The notes beneath the pieces are model-generated. The model was not told where the DNA came from. It did no database searches and was given only the letters and a program-made list of their open reading frames with translations. 29,458 nucleotides of DNA from an uncultured Clostridiaceae bacterium (GTDB lineage: Bacteria > Bacillota > Clostridia > Lachnospirales > Lachnospiraceae), in NCBI GenBank assembly GCA_902477765.1, contig CABSIM010000037.1, positions 1-29,458 on the forward strand. Reading direction: 5' to 3'. Within the stretch, counting starts at the first letter, position 1; each line of letters starts with the position of its first letter. Below are positions 23,647 to 29,458 of this stretch, in pieces. A program made the position numbers and the translations under genes.

Positions 23647-25824
23647 ATGAAAGATAAGATTTTTGGAGTCCTGCAGAGGGTGGGACGGTCATTCATGCTG
23701 CCCATTGCGATTCTTCCGGCAGCCGGCCTGCTTCTGGGAATCGGAGGATCTTTTTCCAACACGACCATGCTGGAAACATACGGACTCATGAAATACATGG
23801 GGCCGGGAACGATACCAAACATGATATTTACAGTCATGAGCAGTGCAGGAAATATTGTATTTGAAAATCTTCCTGTTCTGTTTGCCATGGGCACAGCCAT
23901 CGGCATGGCAAAAAAGGAGAAAGAGGTGGCGGCGCTGTCGGCGGTCATTGCCTTTTTCATCATGCATGCATCCATCAGTGCCATGATTTCCATTGACGGC
24001 GGAGCAGATACGCTGGCGGACGGAGCCGGAGCCGTTGTGGCGGGGATTTCTTCCCTGCAGCTGGGAGTTTTCGGCGGCATTCTGGCGGGACTGGGGGTGG
24101 CGGCACTCCACAACCGTTTCTGCCGGATCCGCCTTCCCCAGGTTCTGTCTTTTTTCGGAGGTTCCCGGTTTGTGCCTGTGATCAGCGCGCTGGCCTATGT
24201 GGCAGTGGGAATCCTGCTGTATTTTATCTGGCCTCCGGTACAGAATGTGATTTCCGGAATCGGCCGTCTGGTGCTGAATTCCGGTTATGGCGGCACATGG
24301 CTCTACGGACTGATGGAACGGGCTCTGATTCCTTTCGGACTCCATCATGTCTTTTATATTCCGTTCTGGCAGACGGCTGTGGGCGGTGTCATGGAAGTGG
24401 GCGGAAGAATGGTGGAGGGCGCCCAGAATATTTTCTTTGCACAGCTGGCGGATCCGTCAGTCACGCATTTTTCTGTTTCCGCCACCCGGTTCATGGCGGG
24501 AAAATTTCCGTTTATGATTTTCGGCCTGCCCGGGGCCGCCCTGGCCATGTACCGGACGGCACTTCCGGAAAAAAGAGGGGCTGTTTCGGGCCTGCTTCTT
24601 TCCGCAGCCCTGACCTCCATGGTGACCGGCATTACGGAGCCGCTGGAATTCACATTTCTGTTTGCGGCACCGCTTCTTTACGGCATGCACTGTATTCTGG
24701 CGGGACTGTCCTACATGCTGATGCATATGCTGGGAGTCGGTGTGGGAATGACATTTTCCGGAGGGCTGATCGATCTGTTTCTGTTTGGAATTCTTCAGGG
24801 AAACAGAAAAACCGGGTGGATCTGGATTGCGGCAGCGGGTATTTTTTATTTCCTGATTTACTATCTCCTGTTCCGGTGGATGATCCTGCGGTTTGATTTT
24901 CAGACTCCGGGCCGGGGCAGAGAAGGAGAAGTCAGACTGTATACAAGAGCGGATATGGAAAGAAAACAGGAAAAGAGACATAAAGCCGGCAGCCCCCATG
25001 CCGGCGGAAAAGACCTGGCGCAGGCGGCGGCAATCTGTCTGGGACTGGGCGGCCCGGGAAATATATCTGATCTGGACTGCTGCGCCACCCGGCTCCGGTG
25101 CACGGTATTTGATGAAACTCTTGTGGACAGGGAACAGCTGATGGCCACAGGCGCTTCCGGAGTGATCCGGAAAGGAAACGGCGTACAGATTGTCTATGGA
25201 CCCGGGGTAACGCTGATCCGGTCCATGGTGGAAGAATACCTGGAACATGCGGAGAGCGACGGAGCTTTCCGGAATGCTGTTTCCATGGAAGGACAGAAAG
25301 CCTCCGGCGGGGAGCAAACGGAGGAAACCACCGGAAACAGGGAAGGGCATTTGTGCCGGTGGCTGGTGAAAAGTCCCATGACCGGAACGGCCGGTTCCCT
25401 GGAGGCGGCACCGGATCCTGTCTTTTCCCAGGGCATGATGGGAAGAGGAGGAGTGATCTTTCCGGAGGACGGTGTGGTACGGGCACCGGAGAACGGAACG
25501 GTAACCTTTGTGTTTCCCACCAGACATGCGCTGGGATTTAAAACGGAAGATGGTCTGGACATGCTGATTCATGTGGGGATTGATACGGTGAGTCTGGACG
25601 GCAGGGGATTTGACCTTGCGGTTTCCGAAGGCGAGAAGGTCCGGGAGGGAACTGTCCTGATGACAGCGGATCTGGAATATATCAGGAGTCATGATCTGTC
25701 TCCGGCGACTCCCGTGGTTTTTACGGAACTGGGGGAAGAATACCGGGTACGGCTTCTGAAACGGGGAAAGATCATGGCCGGAGAACCGTTTCTGGAGGTG
25801 GAAGGTCCGGAAAGCGGGGCATAA
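23647..25824 (+). CDS. PTS permease, glucose/N-acetylglucosamine superfamily, EIICBA single chain
   Basis: Takes up and phosphorylates a hexose-type sugar. The membrane EIIC domain (about 1-420) includes FGLHHVFYIPFWQ and the TGITEPLEF signature. The EIIB domain (about 450-535) has its phosphorylated Cys479 in DCCATRLR. The EIIA domain (about 575-720) has His627 and active-site His642 in HVGIDTV. The IIC sequence resembles the glucose/maltose-type branch more than NagE, so glucose is the best guess but not certain. ATG 23647 has GAGGTGA 8 bases upstream; an in-frame start at 23572 has no ribosome-binding site. A ptsI-phosphatase pair follows, with its own promoter. Confidence 0.93.
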   Translation: MKDKIFGVLQRVGRSFMLPIAILPAAGLLLGIGGSFSNTTMLETYGLMKYMGPGTIPNMIFTVMSSAGNIVFENLPVLFAMGTAIGMAKKEKEVAALSAVIAFFIMHASISAMISIDGGADTLADGAGAVVAGISSLQLGVFGGILAGLGVAALHNRFCRIRLPQVLSFFGGSRFVPVISALAYVAVGILLYFIWPPVQNVISGIGRLVLNSGYGGTWLYGLMERALIPFGLHHVFYIPFWQTAVGGVMEVGGRMVEGAQNIFFAQLADPSVTHFSVSATRFMAGKFPFMIFGLPGAALAMYRTALPEKRGAVSGLLLSAALTSMVTGITEPLEFTFLFAAPLLYGMHCILAGLSYMLMHMLGVGVGMTFSGGLIDLFLFGILQGNRKTGWIWIAAAGIFYFLIYYLLFRWMILRFDFQTPGRGREGEVRLYTRADMERKQEKRHKAGSPHAGGKDLAQAAAICLGLGGPGNISDLDCCATRLRCTVFDETLVDREQLMATGASGVIRKGNGVQIVYGPGVTLIRSMVEEYLEHAESDGAFRNAVSMEGQKASGGEQTEETTGNREGHLCRWLVKSPMTGTAGSLEAAPDPVFSQGMMGRGGVIFPEDGVVRAPENGTVTFVFPTRHALGFKTEDGLDMLIHVGIDTVSLDGRGFDLAVSEGEKVREGTVLMTADLEYIRSHDLSPATPVVFTELGEEYRVRLLKRGKIMAGEPFLEVEGPESGA

Positions 25825-25865
25825 GAGAGCTGCTGAGAGGAAACAGGAAATCCGGAAGGAAAAGG

Positions 25866-25894
25866 TTGCCGGAAAGAAATTTTTTGTATACAAT
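25866..25894 (+). promoter_or_regulatory. Promoter of ptsI
   Basis: TTGCCG at 25866-25871 and TACAAT at 25889-25894 with a 17-base spacer, in the 188-base gap after the PTS permease gene. It suggests ptsI can be transcribed independently of the permease. The leader would be about 110 bases. Confidence 0.6.
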
Positions 25895-26012
25895 TACAGG
25901 AGAACGAAGATCCGGCAGGAAACCGGCGAACCTGACGGATTCCGGGGGAATGCCGGTGACGGAGACATGCCGGAAGGAACAGGCCGGAAATTTGTGAAAA
26001 GCAGGTGGAAAT

Positions 26013-27752
26013 ATGGAGATTTTCAGTGGAAAGTCCATTCTGAAGAAAATAGCCATCGGAAAAATTTCTTATTACAGAAAAGACGGAAGAACTGTGAAAC
26101 GGCGCACCGCGGAAGACACGGACGCGGAACTGAGGCGGTATGAAGAGGCGGTCCGGAAAGCAGAGGAGGAGCTGGAGCTGCTTTATGACAGGGCCATGAA
26201 AGAAGTGGGGGCGGTAAACGCCGCGGTTTTTGAGGTACACAGGCTGATGCTGGAGGACGAGGATTATCAGGAGTCCGTCAGAAACATTGTGGAAGGTCAG
26301 AAAGTCAATGCGGAATATGCCGTGGCAGTCACAGAGGATAACTTTGTCCGCATGTTTTCCTCCATGGAGGACGAATATTTCAAGGCAAGGGCAGCGGACG
26401 TAAGAGATGTGTCGGAACGTCTGCTTGCCATCCTTTCGGGAAACAGCACGGACTGCCGCGTGCTGACGGAGCCGGTGATCCTCATGGCAGAAGATCTGGC
26501 GCCCAGTGAGACGGTGCAGCTGGACAAGTCCATGCTTCTGGGATTTGTGACTGCCCAGGGGTCTTCCAATTCCCATACGGCGATTCTGGCCAGAACCATG
26601 AATATTCCGGCACTGGTATCCGTTCCCGTAAAAGAAGAGTGGGACGGACACATGGCCGCAGTGGATGGGAATACCGGTACACTTTATATTGATCCGGATC
26701 CGGAGACCCTGGAAAAGCTGGAAGGGGAAAAGGCGAAGGAAGAAGAAAAGCAGCAGATGCTGCAGATGTTCCGGGACAAGGAAGATGTGACTCTGGACGG
26801 CAGGAAAGTGCGTCTTTACGGAAATATCGGGAGTGTGGCGGATGTGGCGGCGGTTCTGGAAAACCATGCGGCCGGTATCGGACTGTTCCGGAGTGAGTTC
26901 CTTTATCTGGAACGGGGAGACTTCCCCTCGGAGGAAGAGCAGTTTGCCGTATACCGTCAGGTGGCGGAAATGATGGCGGGAAAAGAAGTGGTGATCCGCA
27001 CCCTGGATATCGGAGCAGACAAAAAAGTGGAATATTTCCACCTGGATACGGAAGAAAATCCCGCACTGGGATACCGGGCCATCCGGATCTGCCTGGACAG
27101 GCCTGAGATCTTCAGGACACAGCTGAGGGCCATTTACCGGGCCAGCGCATACGGAAAGATTTCCGTGATGTTTCCCATGATCATATCCGTGGACGAGGTA
27201 AGAAGAGCCAGGGCCATTGCAGATGAGGTCAGACAGGAACTGAAGGAGGCGGGCATTCCGTTCGGAGATGTGTCCGTGGGAATCATGATCGAGACTCCGG
27301 CAGCCGCGGTCATGAGCCGTGAACTGGCAAAAGAAGTGGACTTTTTCAGCATAGGAACCAACGACCTGATCCAGTATACGCTGGCCATCGACCGTCAGAA
27401 TGAAAAACTGGATGCCTATTATGACGCACGTCATCCGGCAGTGCTGCGCCTGATTGAATTTGTGGCCCGGAATGCGCACGAGGAAGGATGCTGGGTAGGA
27501 ATCTGCGGGGAACTGGGAGCGGATACGGAGCTGACAGAATGGTTTCTGCAGATCGGAATCGATGAGCTGTCAGTTTCTCCTTCGTTCCTTCTTCCTGTGA
27601 GAAAAGCCATCCGCAGGTCACGGGCATCCTATGGAAAAAAAGAAGGAGCCGGAGAAAAGAGCGGCGGAGGAAAAGAAAATACTGCCGGCAAGAAGAAATG
27701 TGAAGAAAAAGGATCTGCGTCCGGAGAAGAATGCACGGACCTGCAGAGGTGA
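26013..27752 (+). CDS. ptsI: PTS Enzyme I (phosphoenolpyruvate-protein phosphotransferase)
   Basis: Transfers phosphate from phosphoenolpyruvate to HPr, the first step of every PTS. The N-terminal domain carries phosphorylated His188 in QGSSNSHTAILAR. The C-terminal PEP-binding barrel has GIGLFRSEFLYL, the IGTNDLIQYTLAIDRQN loop, and the ICGELGAD segment with its catalytic Cys. The 579 residues include an unusual C-terminal tail (about 542-579) rich in Lys, Glu and Gly that is not part of the fold. AGGTGGA lies just before the ATG. The HAD phosphatase gene follows after 15 bases, so they are one operon. Confidence 0.95.
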   Translation: MEIFSGKSILKKIAIGKISYYRKDGRTVKRRTAEDTDAELRRYEEAVRKAEEELELLYDRAMKEVGAVNAAVFEVHRLMLEDEDYQESVRNIVEGQKVNAEYAVAVTEDNFVRMFSSMEDEYFKARAADVRDVSERLLAILSGNSTDCRVLTEPVILMAEDLAPSETVQLDKSMLLGFVTAQGSSNSHTAILARTMNIPALVSVPVKEEWDGHMAAVDGNTGTLYIDPDPETLEKLEGEKAKEEEKQQMLQMFRDKEDVTLDGRKVRLYGNIGSVADVAAVLENHAAGIGLFRSEFLYLERGDFPSEEEQFAVYRQVAEMMAGKEVVIRTLDIGADKKVEYFHLDTEENPALGYRAIRICLDRPEIFRTQLRAIYRASAYGKISVMFPMIISVDEVRRARAIADEVRQELKEAGIPFGDVSVGIMIETPAAAVMSRELAKEVDFFSIGTNDLIQYTLAIDRQNEKLDAYYDARHPAVLRLIEFVARNAHEEGCWVGICGELGADTELTEWFLQIGIDELSVSPSFLLPVRKAIRRSRASYGKKEGAGEKSGGGKENTAGKKKCEEKGSASGEECTDLQR

Positions 27753-27767
27753 TACAGGAGAAACAGT

Positions 27768-28586
27768 ATGGAAAAGCAGAAATACAAAATGATAGTTCTG
27801 GATCTGGACGGCACGCTGACCAACAGAGACAAAATCATTACACCCAGGACCAGAAAAGCCCTTATGGAAGCCCAGGACCGCGGAAAGATTGTGGTCCTGG
27901 CTTCCGGCCGTCCCACCATGGGAGTGATGCCGCTGGCCGAAGAACTGATGCTGGGACAGCATGGCGGCTACATCCTTTCCTTCAACGGCGGAAATATCAC
28001 GGACTGCCGTACCCGGGAGGTGATTTTCTCCAGGCAGATTCCCCGGGAGGCTAATAAAAAAATCATCGGACTGGCAGAAGACAGCCGGGTGGATTATCTT
28101 ACATATGAAAAAGACCATCTTGTGGTCAACAACAGAAACAGCCATTATGCCGCAATGGAAAGCACCATTAACCATATGGAAATGGTGGAACCGGCGGATA
28201 TGGCATCTTATGTGACGTTTGAGGTTCCCAAATTTCTGTTTCTGGATGACGGAGATTATCTGGCAACGGTGGAGCCGCGGGTCAAGGCGGCTCTTGGCAG
28301 GGATTTCAGCGTGTACCGTTCGGAACCCTTTTTTCTGGAGATTCTTCCCAGGGGAATCGATAAGGCCCAGTGTCTTGCCTGGCTGCTGGAGCGGATGGGA
28401 ATCAGCCGCGAGGAAATGATTGCATGCGGGGACGGCTACAATGACCTGTCCATGATCCGGTTTGCAGGACTGGGAGTGGCCATGGAAAATGCGGTTCTTC
28501 CGGTGAGAAAAGAAGCTGACTATATCACCTCCTCAAACAATGACGACGGCATTGCCAGAGTCGTGGAAGAATTTATGTCAATTTAG
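27768..28586 (+). CDS. Cof-type HAD-IIB family phosphatase
   Basis: Cytoplasmic magnesium-dependent phosphatase of the Cof/YidA group, 272 residues. Motif I is DLDGTLTN with Asp12 and Asp14, motif II Ser46 in LASGRP, and motif IV GDGYNDLSM with Asp222 and Asp226. The cap domain (about 85-200) is of the IIB type. Family members hydrolyse sugar phosphates, flavin or thiamine intermediates with broad specificity. Being co-transcribed with ptsI, a role in relieving sugar-phosphate build-up is plausible but inferred. AGGAG lies 7 bases upstream. Confidence 0.92.
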   Translation: MEKQKYKMIVLDLDGTLTNRDKIITPRTRKALMEAQDRGKIVVLASGRPTMGVMPLAEELMLGQHGGYILSFNGGNITDCRTREVIFSRQIPREANKKIIGLAEDSRVDYLTYEKDHLVVNNRNSHYAAMESTINHMEMVEPADMASYVTFEVPKFLFLDDGDYLATVEPRVKAALGRDFSVYRSEPFFLEILPRGIDKAQCLAWLLERMGISREEMIACGDGYNDLSMIRFAGLGVAMENAVLPVRKEADYITSSNNDDGIARVVEEFMSI

Positions 28587-28596
28587 TGGGAAATGC

Positions 28597-28625
28597 TGGA
28601 CTTAACAACTTTAGTGTGCTAAAAT
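28597..28625 (+). promoter_or_regulatory. Promoter and overlapping palindrome upstream of yerC/yecD
   Basis: TGGACT at 28597-28602 and TAAAAT at 28620-28625 with a 17-base spacer make a moderate promoter. The perfect inverted repeat TTTAG-TGTG-CTAAA at 28610-28623 covers the end of the spacer and most of the -10 box, the position expected of a repressor operator. Confidence 0.5.
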
Positions 28626-28685
28626 ATCAGTAATGGTTCGGAAAAGGTCCTGTATCCAAATTTGATGCCAAAAGGGGAAATCAAA

Positions 28686-28982
28686 ATGAACAAGAAAATC
28701 AAGACAGAAGCCGTGGATCATCTTTTTGAGGCAATTCTGACCCTGCGCACACCGGAAGAATGTTATGCATTTTTTGAAGATGTCTGCACTGTAAATGAGT
28801 TATTGTCCCTTTCCCAGAGATATGAGGTGGCAAAAATGCTTCGGGAAAAGAAAACATATCTGGATATTGCGGAATGTACCGGCGCGTCCACAGCCACCAT
28901 CAGCCGGGTGAACCGGTCCCTGAATTACGGAAATGACGGATATGATATGGTATTCAAAAGAATCGGGGAGAAAAATCAGTAA
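28686..28982 (+). CDS. TrpR-like DNA-binding protein, YerC/YecD family
   Basis: A 98-residue all-helical protein of the TrpR superfamily branch YerC/YecD. The helix-turn-helix region is TYLDIAECTGASTATISRVNRSL at about residues 57-79 (given here in part as TGASTATISRV). Function of the group is unsettled. ATG 28686 has an AGGGGA site 8 bases upstream; an in-frame start at 28662 has none. It has its own promoter, so it is probably monocistronic and might regulate itself through the palindrome upstream. Confidence 0.9.
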   Translation: MNKKIKTEAVDHLFEAILTLRTPEECYAFFEDVCTVNELLSLSQRYEVAKMLREKKTYLDIAECTGASTATISRVNRSLNYGNDGYDMVFKRIGEKNQ

Positions 28983-29059
28983 AGCTGTCCCGGGACGGCC
29001 GGTGCGGCAGCACCGGCAACCGGTGAAATGCATACCCGCAGGAATGCGGTCTGACAGAA

Positions 29060-29096
29060 ACAGGGCAACATGGAAAATACCATGCTGCCCTGTTTT
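29060..29096 (+). terminator. Terminator after yerC/yecD
   Basis: ACAGGGCAaCATGG (29060-29073) pairs with CCATGcTGCCCTGT (29080-29092) with one mismatch, followed by T5 at 29092-29096. It may also end the convergent minus-strand gene, although the minus-strand T-run is short. Confidence 0.88.
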
Positions 29097-29112
29097 TCGC
29101 TGTTTTTGCAGG

Positions 29113-29458
29113 TTATCCCTGTTTCCGGAAGACGGATTTGGGCTGACCGCAGACCGGGCAGCGATACTCATCCGGAAGCTCTTCGAAGGGTGTTTCCCCG
29201 TCATAGACATAACCGCAGATGCTGCACACATATCTGGCTGCAGGGGCAGCTTCCGCCGGCTCCTCTTTCAGATAGGTGGGAGCGTTTTTGGGACTCTTTC
29301 CTTTGATGACATTATGATAGTAGGCATAGGTCATTGCCTCGCCTTCCTCGGCCAGATCCGCATCGATGACACGTCCAAGGAATACGGTGTGGGTTTCCGT
29401 TTCCATGGTGTCGACTACCTCACATACGATATGGGCACAGGCATCATCCACCACAGGA
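29113..29458 (-). CDS. Flavin reductase-rubredoxin fusion, 3' part only
   Basis: The frame is open to the window edge, so the start lies outside and the first Met seen (29454) is not the real one. The visible N-terminal part is the end of a flavin reductase-like FMN-binding domain, ending with the linker TYAYYHNVIKGKSPKNAPTY. After a short Ala/Pro linker comes a compact rubredoxin with CSICGY and CPVCG. This is the architecture of high-molecular-weight rubredoxin, which passes electrons to flavodiiron proteins in oxygen defence of anaerobes. The rubredoxin is shortened in its central loop. Confidence 0.9.
   Translation of the reverse strand, partial: PVVDDACAHIVCEVVDTMETETHTVFLGRVIDADLAEEGEAMTYAYYHNVIKGKSPKNAPTYLKEEPAEAAPAARYVCSICGYVYDGETPFEELPDEYRCPVCGQPKSVFRKQG

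Noticed and set aside
24457..25893. Long minus-strand open frame opposite the PTS permease
   Set aside because: Same composition as other antisense shadows, no domain and no start signal; the plus-strand EIICBA is complete.
25689..27479. Long minus-strand open frame (about 596 codons) opposite ptsI
   Set aside because: It lies opposite clearly functional PTS genes, has a His/Arg/Ser/Pro-rich composition, no ribosome-binding site and no recognisable domain. Long antisense frames are expected from the strong codon bias here.
27630..27645. Frameshift in ptsI at the A-run
   Set aside because: Translation of the other two frames gives another basic low-complexity tail or an early Arg-rich end, not a more typical Enzyme I terminus.
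1..29458. CRISPR arrays, insertion sequences, attachment sites, tRNA or rRNA genes, defence or toxin-antitoxin systems
   Set aside because: Looked for throughout; no spaced direct repeats, transposase motifs, terminal inverted repeats or RNA-gene consensus sequences were seen.

Overview
The window reads as an ordinary, gene-dense chromosomal segment of a spore-forming member of the Lachnospiraceae (Clostridia). Supporting signs are a spore-germination protein of the SpoVAF/GerA family, a Firmicutes-type RpoD, a complete group 1.1-4 sigma factor, an HPr with the regulatory Ser46, a YerC/YecD-type TrpR-like regulator, QueH in place of QueG, strong GGAGG ribosome-binding sites, and consensus TTGACA/TATAAT promoters in DNA that by eye is a little over 50% G+C. 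I see no insertion sequence, prophage, CRISPR array, tRNA, rRNA, toxin-antitoxin pair or recognisable defence island.

Layout. From 1 to 4.4 kb on the plus strand lie guaB with its own promoter and terminator, then an AEC-family permease and an ABC-F ATPase that end at a very strong terminator. From 4.5 to 8.0 kb on the minus strand lie tcdA, spoVAF and a creatininase-family hydrolase, each separated by terminators or by sizeable gaps. The tcdA-spoVAF gap holds a consensus plus-strand promoter followed about 100 nt later by an intrinsic terminator, a candidate small RNA. From 8.2 to 18.3 kb a single plus-strand run of ten genes, many overlapping by 4 nt or separated by a few bases, encodes a MATE exporter, NAD synthetase, a SpoU-type RNA methyltransferase, NfeD, an SPFH/stomatin-like protein, a patatin phospholipase, a small membrane protein, BirA, MutY and a diacylglycerol-kinase-family lipid kinase. 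NfeD, SPFH, patatin and lipid kinase together suggest membrane-lipid housekeeping, but the operon also carries cofactor and DNA-repair genes.

From 18.3 to 22.4 kb come an RpoD-type sigma factor with its own promoter and no dnaG beside it, queH, a ptsH-mrp pair behind a near-consensus promoter, and a secreted protein with three PepSY-like repeats. A minus-strand EamA exporter follows, divergent from a plus-strand sugar-PTS block: a single-chain EIICBA permease, Enzyme I (with an unusual charged tail) and a Cof-type HAD phosphatase. The window closes with the small DNA-binding protein YerC/YecD, whose promoter is overlapped by a palindrome, and the 3' part of a minus-strand flavin reductase-rubredoxin fusion cut by the window edge.

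I did not find a clearly new multi-gene system. The items most worth checking are the small-RNA candidate at 7018-7150, the divergent RpoD unlinked to dnaG, the NfeD/SPFH/patatin module, the structured leaders of the MATE and PTS genes, and the YerC operator candidate.
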